Shown here in pieces: positions 1 to 6,481 of a DNA stretch of 11,755 bases. The position numbers and the translations under genes were made by a program. The stretch is from Armatimonadota bacterium. GTDB taxonomy: Bacteria > Sysuimicrobiota > Sysuimicrobiia > Sysuimicrobiales > Kaftiobacteriaceae. Numbering within the stretch: the stretch's first letter is position 1; every line of letters starts with the position of its first letter. The DNA lies in contig JAIBHM010000040.1 of assembly GCA_020028535.1 (NCBI GenBank), positions 1-11,755 of the forward strand, written 5' to 3'. Under the pieces are notes generated by a model. That model did not search any database. It was not told where the DNA came from and worked only from the letters and a program-made list of their open reading frames with translations.

Positions 1-2
1 TC

Positions 3-257
3 GTGACGACGTTTCCCGGCCTCAGTGGTGGCTACAGCCCTAACGCCGTCCAGATCTGGTTCCTGGCACCGGACGGCCTGGTGGAGGAATACGCCATTCA
101 CCCCCGCGATTGGGAGCCCACCGGAGCGACGTGGGTGGATGGAAGTACGATCCGCCTCGAGACAAGAACCCATGCGCCGGGCGGGGACGAGATCCGCCTT
201 CAGTCGATGGAACTGAAACTGCGGGACGGGAAATGGATAATACCGAGCGTCCCCTGA
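3..257 (+). CDS. C-terminal fragment of an unrecognised protein (partial at left edge)
   Basis: An open frame runs from the left edge to a TGA at 255-257. The first possible start is a GTG at base 3, so the real start probably lies outside the window and only the last ~84 residues are visible. The segment is rich in alternating hydrophobic and polar residues (for example AVQIWFLAPDG and MELKLRDGKWIIPSV), which suggests beta strands. I recognise no family motif and assign no function. The stop lies 4 bases from the convergent stop of the next gene, so the two 3' ends are almost back to back with no room for a separate terminator. Codon use looks like the GC-rich neighbours. The coding call rests on the open frame and the tight convergent packing. 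Confidence 0.5.
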   Translation: MTTFPGLSGGYSPNAVQIWFLAPDGLVEEYAIHPRDWEPTGATWVDGSTIRLETRTHAPGGDEIRLQSMELKLRDGKWIIPSVP

Positions 258-261
258 TCGA

Positions 262-1209
262 TTACAGCAAGACCAGACCGTCCCTGAGCGTGGGGAAGGC
301 GCACCTGGGAAGCAGTTCGCGCTTCATGCGCGAGGTATCGGAGACGTGCGATACCATGCCGATCGTGATGAAATCCTGGGTCAGCGGGGCGCTCGTTCGA
401 AAGGCCATGGCGAACGCCTCGCAACACCACGCGGCTGCATAGAACGACCATCGGGGCAGCCGCCACGGCTGCCGAAACCCCCAGTGCGCGGCGAAGGTAT
501 CCAGCACTTCCTGGAGCAAGAGGGGCTGGTCATCGCCCAGGTTGTAGATCCCTGAGACACTCTGCCCTTCGATCGCGGCGACCACGCAGGTGAGGAAATC
601 GGGCAGCGCCAGCAGATGATACCACGTGGGCTGGCGCCACACCGCCAGCAAACGATGTCGGAGCAACCAGCGCGCGGCTTCGACCATCAGGATGCCGCGG
701 GCATAGATCGCACCGGCACGCAGAGAAACGGGGACCATGTGTCCCCCGGCGCACGCCTCGAAGAGATGCTGCTCCGCGGCGAGGCGGGTCTGGGCGTGGA
801 CCGAGATCGGCGTGCCGTTCAGCCGGCCCGTGGCCCGTCGATCGGGAAACGACTCGCCTTCCACCTGCGGGAAGCTGATCAGGATGAACTTCCGCGCTCC
901 GGCGTCCAGGGCGGCGGCCACGAGGTTTTGCACGTACCCGACATTCGTCGCTGGTAAAAACCGCTCCGGCCGAGGCGAGAACAACACGCCCGCAAAGTGC
1001 ACGATACAGTCGATACCCCGGCAGGGCGCCGAGAGCGTCCTGGGTTCACCAAGATCCCCCCGATGGACCCGAACGCGCGGCGAGGCCGGGATGTCCCCCG
1101 CGGGCAGTCTGTGGTGAACGAGAACTCGGATCTCGTGCGTGTCACGCATCAAGTTACGGACGAGATGTGATCCGAGGTTGCCCGCTCCCCCTGTGACGAG
1201 GACGTTCAT
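262..1209 (-). CDS. NAD(P)-binding extended SDR / epimerase-like protein with atypical active site
   Basis: The 315-aa protein begins with a Rossmann nucleotide-binding motif (VTGGAGNLG, residues 5-13). It continues with an acidic-turn region (HRGDL, 49-53) and an HFAG segment (71-74) that corresponds to the NAG-type motif of extended SDRs. The length and the C-terminal substrate-domain-like half fit NAD-dependent epimerase/dehydratase relatives. The canonical catalytic YxxxK, usually followed by LAAE, appears here as H138-A-Q-T-R142-LAAE. Both the Tyr and the Lys are therefore replaced, while the surrounding helix is kept. Atypical SDRs without the tyrosine are known (for example NDUFA9-like proteins) and often act as cofactor-binding or structural proteins. 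Catalysis should not be assumed. The ATG start at 1209 has no strong Shine-Dalgarno sequence. The gene lies 134 nt downstream of the DUF1801 gene on the same strand and could be read with it or alone. Confidence 0.88.
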   Translation of the reverse strand: MNVLVTGGAGNLGSHLVRNLMRDTHEIRVLVHHRLPAGDIPASPRVRVHRGDLGEPRTLSAPCRGIDCIVHFAGVLFSPRPERFLPATNVGYVQNLVAAALDAGARKFILISFPQVEGESFPDRRATGRLNGTPISVHAQTRLAAEQHLFEACAGGHMVPVSLRAGAIYARGILMVEAARWLLRHRLLAVWRQPTWYHLLALPDFLTCVVAAIEGQSVSGIYNLGDDQPLLLQEVLDTFAAHWGFRQPWRLPRWSFYAAAWCCEAFAMAFRTSAPLTQDFITIGMVSHVSDTSRMKRELLPRCAFPTLRDGLVLL

Positions 1210-1343
1210 GCGTCGACAATATGAAGGTTACTTCAAAACCGCGTGAAGTGCCAAGGGGAAATGAGGGCGCAGCGTGGACGAGTTGCTGGCAACCTCAGAC
1301 GAAATGCAGCGTCTGTGGTAGGGAGACGCGTGAAGTATTGAAT

Positions 1344-1715
1344 TTATCTCTCTTTCTCCGAATTTTCCTTCATTCGAAAGGTGACAATTTTTCTCACTAA
1401 ATCATATGGAATCGGCTTGTCTATAGGGAATTGCACCGTGCCTTTTCCTCTTCTATATTGCGATAACTCCTTTTTGAATGCTTCAGTGCCTGAGGGTATC
1501 GGATAAAATCCAATGTGATTTTTCCAAGCGGCCAAATACACCAAATATCTGCCGTTTAGTTTGAATGTGGGTATTTGATAGCTGATTGCCTCCACAACTT
1601 CAGGCGCCGCTTTTCTTATTGTCCGCCTCATCTTTTCAAGAAGACTTTGAACATTCTTCGGAAAGGTTTCGATGTATTCATCTATCGTTCTGAATTGCTT
1701 TTTGTGTTTATTCAT
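1344..1715 (-). CDS. DUF1801 / YdhG-type iron-chaperone-like protein
   Basis: This is a 123-aa DUF1801 (PF08818) protein. Recognisable family features are the N-terminal FRTIDEYIETFP segment (residues 8-19), AISYQIPTFKLNG (43-55), the NHIGFYPIPSG core (66-76) and the end GTVQFPIDKPIPYDLVRKIV (92-111). Relatives such as Bacillus YdhG are annotated as frataxin-like intracellular iron chaperones; the biochemical role here is inferred from the family only. I chose the ATG at 1715 over an upstream in-frame ATG at 1772 for two reasons: it forms an ATGA overlap with the stop of the upstream 105-aa gene, and family similarity begins right after it. The gene is strikingly AT-rich (49 of 120 bases are G or C in 1381-1500) and lysine-rich, unlike everything around it. 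This suggests recent acquisition from a low-GC donor. Confidence 0.9.
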   Translation of the reverse strand: MNKHKKQFRTIDEYIETFPKNVQSLLEKMRRTIRKAAPEVVEAISYQIPTFKLNGRYLVYLAAWKNHIGFYPIPSGTEAFKKELSQYRRGKGTVQFPIDKPIPYDLVRKIVTFRMKENSEKER

Positions 1716-2029
1716 TTGAGACCCAGTGTCTTGGCGGACCGACGAAGAGCGCCGTCGAGATAGCGGATCCATGCTTGCACCATTTTCCGATCCGCGGGAT
1801 CTCGGAGGGTCCTCATCTCGGCAGCGGTGCGTATTCGCAGCATCTCCATTTGAGCGTGTATCTGGGCGAGCACTCTTCCCAGGGTCGGTTTGATCCCCCT
1901 TCGTCCGCGGATGTTGGCCATGAGGGCGGACTCCGCGATTATCTCCCTCACCCTTCTTCTATACTGGTCGCGCTCAGCGGGACTGAGGACATCCTCAAAA
2001 TTGGTAATGTTGCCAGCGGGGCTGACCAT
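1712..2029 (-). CDS. Hypothetical 105-aa protein, translationally coupled to the DUF1801 gene
   Basis: The protein is 105 aa, soluble, charged and probably mostly helical, with many Arg and Ala residues and no signal peptide or membrane segment. A basic stretch (NIRGRRGIKPTLGRVL, residues 39-54) sits in the middle. I recognise no family. Evidence that it is real is its ATGA overlap with the DUF1801 gene: its TGA (1714-1712) shares bases with the next ATG (1715-1713). This is a classic coupling arrangement. The ATG at 2029 has a weak AAGG element about 11 nt upstream; the internal ATG of MANIRG is a possible alternative. Base composition near its 3' end is moderate to high (36 of 60 G or C in 1741-1800), unlike its AT-rich partner, so the two genes may have different histories. 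The 5' end faces the divergent cupin gene across 243 bp. Confidence 0.6.
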   Translation of the reverse strand: MVSPAGNITNFEDVLSPAERDQYRRRVREIIAESALMANIRGRRGIKPTLGRVLAQIHAQMEMLRIRTAAEMRTLRDPADRKMVQAWIRYLDGALRRSAKTLGLK

Positions 2030-2121
2030 GGGCTAATCTACCTTCACTCCCTAACCTTCATTCCCGTTCCACTATGGGCAACCCTGGAAGCAGATAGTTA
2101 CGTGGTTCCCAAGCCCGGAAG

Positions 2122-2143
2122 GGTCAACACAAATAATTTGACC
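2122..2143. promoter_or_regulatory. Operator-like inverted repeat in the 105-aa gene / cupin divergent spacer
   Basis: GGTCAA and TTGACC form a perfect 6-bp inverted repeat around an AT-rich 10-bp centre (CACAAATAAT). It lies in the 243-bp spacer between two divergent genes, where a repressor or activator site would be expected. The rest of the spacer (2030-2272) shows no clear -35/-10 pair on either strand. It also holds a perfect 10-bp palindrome (GCGCTAGCGC) at 2231-2240. The regulatory role is inference. Confidence 0.3.
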
Positions 2144-2272
2144 GGGGATGCAAGTTTTCTCACCGCGTCCCCGGCCGCTTGTGGCTATCCAGGTGGGATA
2201 CTCTTCCCGCCGAAGTTTGCCTTCTACGAAGCGCTAGCGCAGGCCAAGTGAATCGTCGGAGGAAGGTGTATC

Positions 2273-2629
2273 ATGAGTCAGATTCGGCATTGGAAGATGG
2301 AAGGGGCCCCGCCCGAGGTCATAAACCCCAAGATGACGCGCCGGATGCTGTGGGGCGAGCGTTTGATGGCCGCGTGGATCGAGTTCAAGGCGGGAGCCGT
2401 TGTCCCGACGCATCAGCATGAGAATGAGCAGTTGACCTACTGCATCTCCGGCACCATGCGGTTCACATTTCCGGACCGCGAGCTCATTCTTCGAGGCGGT
2501 GAGGTGCTGCTCATACCCGGTAATGTGCCACATGGTGCGGAGATGCTTGAGGAGGTGGTTGAGATGGACTTCTTCAGCCCTCCTCGCCAGGATTGGATCT
2601 CCGGGACAGACTCGTACCTGAGGAAGTGA
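2273..2629 (+). CDS. Single-domain cupin (cupin_2), KdgF-like metal-binding type
   Basis: This 118-aa single-domain cupin has the first cupin motif at G41-x5-H47-x-H49-x-x-E52-Q53-x6-G60 (THQHENEQLTYCISG) and the second motif GGEVLLIPGNVPH (residues 75-87) ending in H87. The expected metal ligands H47, H49, an E52/Q53 ligand and H87 are all present, so divalent-metal binding is likely. HxHxxEQ cupins include KdgF-like enzymes that act on unsaturated uronates, but also many uncharacterised dioxygenase-like or sugar-binding proteins. The substrate cannot be told, and no pectin or alginate genes are nearby. The ATG at 2273 has an excellent ribosome binding site (GGAGGAAGG, 2258-2266). The gene stands alone on the plus strand. 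Its stop is 16 bp from the convergent stop of the next gene. Confidence 0.9.
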   Translation: MSQIRHWKMEGAPPEVINPKMTRRMLWGERLMAAWIEFKAGAVVPTHQHENEQLTYCISGTMRFTFPDRELILRGGEVLLIPGNVPHGAEMLEEVVEMDFFSPPRQDWISGTDSYLRK

Positions 2630-2645
2630 ACGCCACGGAATCTGC

Positions 2646-2981
2646 CTAGTCGCAGGCGTCCGTCAACAGGAGAGAGGCCGCGTTGTCCCGCGCGTATTGT
2701 GTGGTGTTCGCCCGCCATACGCCGTCCGCCCACGATCTGAACTCGCCAACCGTGTCGCCCTGCTTGTCCATGCAGTCCATCTTTTCACTGAAGTATGACG
2801 CCGGGCGCTGCAGACGGGCGACGACGCGCAGCATGTCATAGGCACCCATCGCATATCCGGCGCGCACGGAATCGGACTGGTCGATGATGTTTTGCGCGTT
2901 CATCCACTGTTGCGCTCCTACGGCTAACGAGAACCCGAGAACGAATCCGAATGCGATGCCGACTACTTGAATGGCTTTCAT
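2646..2981 (-). CDS. Small exported protein (possibly Rap1a/Tai-like)
   Basis: The 111-aa protein has a clear Sec signal peptide: K2, a hydrophobic core at residues 4-21 and an Ala-type cleavage site near A23 (AVGA|QQW). The mature part of ~88 residues contains GYAMGAYDML (42-51) and two cysteines, C70 and C110, that could form one disulfide in the periplasm. The order GYxxGxxD, Cys, a GDTVGEF-like turn, a helical WADGVWRAN segment and a C-terminal Cys recalls Rap1a/Tai immunity-type proteins. I cannot confirm that family, and no T6SS effector gene is nearby. The ATG at 2981 has a strong AGGAGGG site 7-8 nt upstream. That site lies inside a predicted hairpin (2982-3050), so translation may be controlled. 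The gene follows the CHRD gene on the same strand, beyond its terminator. Confidence 0.72.
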   Translation of the reverse strand: MKAIQVVGIAFGFVLGFSLAVGAQQWMNAQNIIDQSDSVRAGYAMGAYDMLRVVARLQRPASYFSEKMDCMDKQGDTVGEFRSWADGVWRANTTQYARDNAASLLLTDACD

Positions 2982-3050
2982 CTCATGTCCCTCCTGTCAT
3001 TGGTCTACCACCACACCAATGCCCAACAATCATTCCTTGGAGGACATGAG
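2982..3050 (-). promoter_or_regulatory. Structured 5' leader that can sequester the Shine-Dalgarno site of the small exported protein gene
   Basis: Read on the minus strand, CTCATGTCCTCC (3050-3039) can pair with GGAGGGACATGAG (2994-2982), which ends directly at the ATG. This gives a 9-bp helix, one bulged G and 3 more base pairs, and it covers the whole AGGAGG element. Nested inside is a second perfect 7-bp stem, CATTGGT (3021-3015) with ACCAATG (3004-2998), closing a 10-nt loop. The pairing is read directly from the sequence. Its action as a thermosensor, riboswitch or other translational switch is inference. Confidence 0.5.
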
Positions 3051-3061
3051 CGTGCGAGAGA

Positions 3062-3103
3062 AACTCAAAAACGGCCCCAGGAGTGGCGGCCGTTTCTTGA
3101 GTT
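3062..3103 (-). terminator. Intrinsic terminator downstream of the CHRD gene
   Basis: AACTCAAAAACGGCC (3062-3076) and GGCCGTTTCTTGAGTT (3088-3103) form a 15-bp stem with a single bulged base and an 11-nt loop. On the minus strand the stem begins 23 nt after the CHRD stop codon. It ends in the U-rich run TTTTTGAGTTTCTCTC, which fits termination of the CHRD transcript. Confidence 0.7.
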
Positions 3104-3126
3104 CTTGCTTTCGGAGTTGGCCGACT

Positions 3127-3618
3127 TCAGTCTTCGACTTGCCCTCGGATCTCGCCGCCCGGGAACGCCGGGCTGTGCGCGTTCGCGTAGATTCTTCCGT
3201 CGACCATAGCCTGAATGAGGGCCCCGATTGTCGTGATCGCGGGACTACACGTGTTGGTGACGATGTTGTCCTGAGTGAGGACCCCTTTGCCCTCCACTCT
3301 CCCGTCAAGACCCCCTGGAAACAGGCCGGCCAGGAATGCCACGATTGGGCCATTGACGTTCGGCGCTCCACAGTGCAGATGCGCGCCGGCTGCACCGAGA
3401 ATATTCGTAGCATCTCTGATGTCGAGGTCGAAGGCGATTTGCGTGCGATCCTGATTAGCCATTAGTCTCACTACGCCGGTTGCGACCGAGGAATTGGGTG
3501 GCACCTCTTTCGCTCCGGTCATCTCCGCCTTGAACGTCAGCGTGCCCTGCCCGAATGCCACCGTAGAAAGGGCGACCACCGCAAGAAGGGTTGCGCCCAG
3601 TAACGCGAACCTTTTCAT
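3127..3618 (-). CDS. Secreted CHRD-domain protein
   Basis: This 163-aa protein has an N-terminal signal peptide (basic start MKRF, hydrophobic core to about residue 23, AFG|QG) followed by one CHRD (chordin) domain over the rest. Diagnostic features are the start LTFKAEMTGAKEVPP (residues 27-41), ATGVVRL (46-52), the AHLHCGAP core (79-86), NGPIVAFLAG (89-98) and the ending GRIYANAHSPAFPGGEIRGQ (141-160). C83 and C124 may form a disulfide. CHRD proteins are extracytoplasmic beta-sandwich proteins with no defined reaction. I chose the ATG at 3618 over the GTG one codon upstream because GGGAGG (3630-3625) is 6 nt from the ATG but only 3 nt from the GTG. The gene is divergent from the YeiH-type transporter, with 49 bp between starts. 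A strong terminator follows it. Confidence 0.92.
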   Translation of the reverse strand: MKRFALLGATLLAVVALSTVAFGQGTLTFKAEMTGAKEVPPNSSVATGVVRLMANQDRTQIAFDLDIRDATNILGAAGAHLHCGAPNVNGPIVAFLAGLFPGGLDGRVEGKGVLTQDNIVTNTCSPAITTIGALIQAMVDGRIYANAHSPAFPGGEIRGQVED

Positions 3619-3657
3619 CACACACCTCCCTCTGAAACATCCCGCAACAGTAGTTTA

Positions 3658-3687
3658 TTGACATGGGATGTCACGGATTTCTAACAG
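3658..3687 (+). promoter_or_regulatory. TTGACA box inside an operator-like dyad at the start of the YeiH-type gene
   Basis: TGACAT-GGG-ATGTCA (3659-3673) is a perfect 6-bp inverted repeat with a 3-bp spacer. It contains a perfect -35 consensus (TTGACA, 3658-3663) and covers the annotated ATG at 3668. A weak -10 match, TAACAG (3682-3687), follows at 18 bp. The 49-bp spacer between divergent starts is the natural place for a shared regulator site. If this is the true promoter, transcription would begin inside the annotated coding start, so either the promoter or the start assignment needs revision. Functional assignment is inference. Confidence 0.35.
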
Positions 3688-4720
3688 AACGGTAACGACC
3701 CTGGAGTGGGCTCCTGCGGGACAGTCATTGATTCCTGGTCTGGCAGTGGTGATCGCGATCGCCGCCGCGTCATGGTGGCTCGGGACGCTCGTCCCGGTGG
3801 TCGGCGCCGCCGTCTTCGCGCTGCTGATCGGGATCGCGGCCGGCAACCTCGTCTCACCACCGGTTGCCCTGCGGCCCGGCGTAGATTTCACCCTGAAACG
3901 TCTGCTCCGCGTCGCCATCGTGCTGTTCGGAGCCGGCCTGAGCTTCGCCGAGGTCGTCACGCTCGGCGGCGGTTCCCTGCTGATCATCCTGACGACGATC
4001 ATCCTGGCGCTCGCCCTGACGGCGCTCTTCGGCAGGTGGCTGCGCGCCCCATCGCGCCTGGTCCATCTCATCGGGGTCGGCACGGCGATCTGCGGGGCGA
4101 CCGCTATTATTACCGTCGGGCCGATCATCGACGCGACGGAAGATGAAACGGCCTTTGCCGTGACCACGATCTTCCTCTTTAATATGCTCGCCCTGCTGAT
4201 CTACCCGTTCCTCGGCCACCTCCTCGGCACGTCCGACCGTGTCTTCGGAGTCTGGGCCGGCACGGCCATCCATGACACGTCCTCGGTCCTCGCGGCATCG
4301 TACACGTTCAGCGATGCGGCGGGGGACGTGGCGACGGTCGTCAAACTCACCCGGACCTTGATGCTGGTGCCGCTCGCCGTGCTGGTCGGCGTCCTCGTCA
4401 GCACACGGGCCGGCCGTGCGGCCGGACCGGTCGGCTCCCGGGTCCGACTGGCACGGATCTTCCCCTGGTTCATTCTGTGGTTCGTTGCGGCCGCGCTGCT
4501 GAACACATTTGGTCTGCTCCCGCCGCCAGCTATTCGCGCCGCTGCGGTCGCCGGCAAATTCATGATCGTCATGGTCATGGCCGCGGTCGGCCTCGGAGCG
4601 GATCTCAGACGGATGGCGCGCATCGGGGTGCGGCCGTTTCTAATCGGGCTCTTCGCTTCGGTCTTGATTTCCGTGGTCAGTCTTATGCTGATCTACTGGC
4701 TCTTCGCTACACCTGCCTGA
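3668..4720 (+). CDS. YeiH/UPF0324-family integral membrane protein (putative sulfate exporter family)
   Basis: The 350-aa protein is very hydrophobic, with roughly ten membrane segments from residue 21 to the C-terminus. It carries the family signatures GVGTAICGATAI (136-147) and WAGTAIHDTSSVLAA (196-210), plus the LFGAGLSF segment (86-93). This is the YeiH/UPF0324 (PF03601) family, listed as putative sulfate exporters; transport substrate and direction are not established by sequence. Length matches E. coli YeiH (about 350 aa). The N-terminal ~20 residues before LIPGLAVV also fit the family, which supports the ATG at 3668 even though no Shine-Dalgarno sequence precedes it. A dyad and a TTGACA box overlap the start. 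The LysR-type regulator often found beside this family is absent. The sialidase-like gene follows after 82 bp on the same strand and might be co-transcribed. Confidence 0.93.
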   Translation: MSRISNRTVTTLEWAPAGQSLIPGLAVVIAIAAASWWLGTLVPVVGAAVFALLIGIAAGNLVSPPVALRPGVDFTLKRLLRVAIVLFGAGLSFAEVVTLGGGSLLIILTTIILALALTALFGRWLRAPSRLVHLIGVGTAICGATAIITVGPIIDATEDETAFAVTTIFLFNMLALLIYPFLGHLLGTSDRVFGVWAGTAIHDTSSVLAASYTFSDAAGDVATVVKLTRTLMLVPLAVLVGVLVSTRAGRAAGPVGSRVRLARIFPWFILWFVAAALLNTFGLLPPPAIRAAAVAGKFMIVMVMAAVGLGADLRRMARIGVRPFLIGLFASVLISVVSLMLIYWLFATPA

Positions 4721-4802
4721 AGAAAGACCTGCCAGGAGACCCCGCGGTCCAGACCGAAGCACGACTCCATCCCCAGACTCGTCTCCACGAGGAGGCAATC
4801 CC

Positions 4803-6473
4803 GTGTCCACACGCAGCATCACCGCCGTCTTCCTGGCGGCGGGGCTCATTGCGTTCCTGCTCGTAAGTAGAGCCGCCGGTCTTGCCGCAAGCGCATCGAG
4901 CACCAGCTTCCCATTCACGAACCAGGTCGCTACCAAAGCATTTCAGGGTGGAGGATACCCCGTGCCAGCCGGCAGCACTGCGCCACTTGCCGGAACCTGC
5001 CGTCTTGGACAGTACAACGCGAACGCGTCTGAGTCGTGGATCGCGGTGCGGCCGGGCACCGAGGATCTAGTGGGAACCTCGAAGGTTTTCTTCGAGAAAT
5101 TCAGCACCTTCTACGACTTCCATCTGGGCTCGTATACCATCCTGAACGGCAGGCCTTCGGCCAGCAACATCGTTCAGGGCTATGAATGTATCAGCACCGG
5201 AACTCAGGCAATACCTCCGAGCTGGATGAACAACACCGACCCAAACGTAGACTTCGATACCCAAGGACGCGCCTATCAGGTAACCCTGCCCTTCAACCCG
5301 TGGTGGACGAACCATCTCCGCCCCGACGCCGCGATAGGGGTCTCCTACACTGACGACATGGGGAAGACCTGGAGGGCCGGGAACGGGGGGAAGTATCTCG
5401 ACCGCGTTCCCAACCAATCCTCGAAGACCATTGGCGGTGTCGAGGACAAGCAGTGGATTGCCGTCAACCACATCCCCGGCAACGCCTTTCAGGATCATGT
5501 GTACGCGATGTGGGCGGTCTTCAACGGTTTTGCCGTTGAGGTCCGGTATGCGATCTCCCGCGACCGCGGACAGGCCTTCTCGCCCGTGCGGAAACTGACG
5601 ATCCCGGCTAATCAGACCGGCCCTGCTGTTACATATGTCTACCCGGCAATCGATGCGGCCGGAACCGTCTACGTGGCGGTTGCCGCGTTCCCGCCGTGCT
5701 GCGTCACGCCCGCGACCCTCTACGTGACCCGGTCTACCGACGACGGGCAGACGTGGAGCCCGTTCGTCAAGGTGGCAACTGTCGGTGTGCTCGCGTCGGG
5801 CCAACTGCCCAACACGACGTTCCGGGACGGCATCGTGGAGAGCTTCACCGCAAGTCCGACCCATGCCGGACACGCGTACATGGTTTGGGAGGAGTGGGAC
5901 GGCACGGATATGGACATCCTGTTCTCACAGTCGACCGACGGCGGTGAGACCTGGACTGCCCCGATCAAGGTGAACGACAACAGTGCCGAGCCGACCGATC
6001 AGTTCCAACCGACAGTCGCCGCGGGACCCAACGGGGCCGTCGCCGTCGCATTCTATGATCGCCGCCAGGCCTGTCCCAACGAGCCGTGGATCATCGACGA
6101 GCACGTCGGCCTGACCAACTTCTGCATCGACGTCTCGCTGCAGGCCTTCAAGGATAGCGGGAACGGCGCCGTGCCGGTGGGCGGTCGTCTGCGCAACGTC
6201 CGGATCAACGAATTCACGTGGGATCCGGAGCAGCCGGAGCAGACGATCGAGGGGATCGACCAGATGGCGTGTTCAGCGCACGAGAATCCATGCACCCAGC
6301 GTTCCTTCATCGGGGACTACTTCGGGCTGGCGATCTCGGTCAAGAACATCTACGCGCTGTTCGTCTCGACGCGATACCCGTCGACGGTCACCGGTGACGA
6401 CGGCGGTGCCGTGCATTACCAGGTGCAGGTCCTGGCCACGGTGCCTCGTTCCGTCTTTGGTCGCGGGTACTGA
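4803..6473 (+). CDS. Secreted BNR/Asp-box repeat protein, sialidase-like beta-propeller
   Basis: This 556-aa protein has an N-terminal signal peptide (TR at residues 3-4, hydrophobic 6-22, possible Ala-rich cleavage near 24-30). At least four Asp-box (S/YxDxGxTW-type) repeats are visible: YTDDMGKTW (182-190), SRDRGQAF (252-259), STDDGQTW (311-318) and STDGGETW (377-384). The spacing of about 60-70 residues is typical of propeller blades. Genes like this are often labelled exo-alpha-sialidase, but Asp-boxes are structural, and I cannot identify a complete sialidase arginine triad and nucleophile. A glycan-binding or other extracellular role is equally possible. Eight cysteines (66, 129, 299, 300, 424, 441, 490, 497), including a vicinal pair, suggest disulfides outside the cytoplasm. 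The GTG start at 4803 is well supported by AGGAGG at 4790-4795, 7 nt upstream. It is convergent with the STAS gene, only 8 bp away. Confidence 0.88.
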   Translation: MSTRSITAVFLAAGLIAFLLVSRAAGLAASASSTSFPFTNQVATKAFQGGGYPVPAGSTAPLAGTCRLGQYNANASESWIAVRPGTEDLVGTSKVFFEKFSTFYDFHLGSYTILNGRPSASNIVQGYECISTGTQAIPPSWMNNTDPNVDFDTQGRAYQVTLPFNPWWTNHLRPDAAIGVSYTDDMGKTWRAGNGGKYLDRVPNQSSKTIGGVEDKQWIAVNHIPGNAFQDHVYAMWAVFNGFAVEVRYAISRDRGQAFSPVRKLTIPANQTGPAVTYVYPAIDAAGTVYVAVAAFPPCCVTPATLYVTRSTDDGQTWSPFVKVATVGVLASGQLPNTTFRDGIVESFTASPTHAGHAYMVWEEWDGTDMDILFSQSTDGGETWTAPIKVNDNSAEPTDQFQPTVAAGPNGAVAVAFYDRRQACPNEPWIIDEHVGLTNFCIDVSLQAFKDSGNGAVPVGGRLRNVRINEFTWDPEQPEQTIEGIDQMACSAHENPCTQRSFIGDYFGLAISVKNIYALFVSTRYPSTVTGDDGGAVHYQVQVLATVPRSVFGRGY

Positions 6474-6481
6474 CAGGAGGG

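Noticed and set aside
2231..2240. GCGCTAGCGC palindrome
   Set aside because: It is too short and GC-biased to be distinguished from chance; noted in the spacer description only.
1775..2251. 158-codon plus-strand open frame across the 105-aa gene and spacer
   Set aside because: It has no ribosome site or motif, and the opposite strand has the ATGA-coupled gene pair.
2971..3465. Plus-strand open frame, including an ATG at 3046 after GGAGG
   Set aside because: The GGAGG is only 2 nt from that ATG, and the frame is antisense to the CHRD gene. GGAGG is better explained as the complement arm of the leader hairpin.
5067..5873. 268-codon minus-strand open frame
   Set aside because: It is antisense to the BNR protein, whose Asp-boxes, signal peptide and ribosome site are clear.
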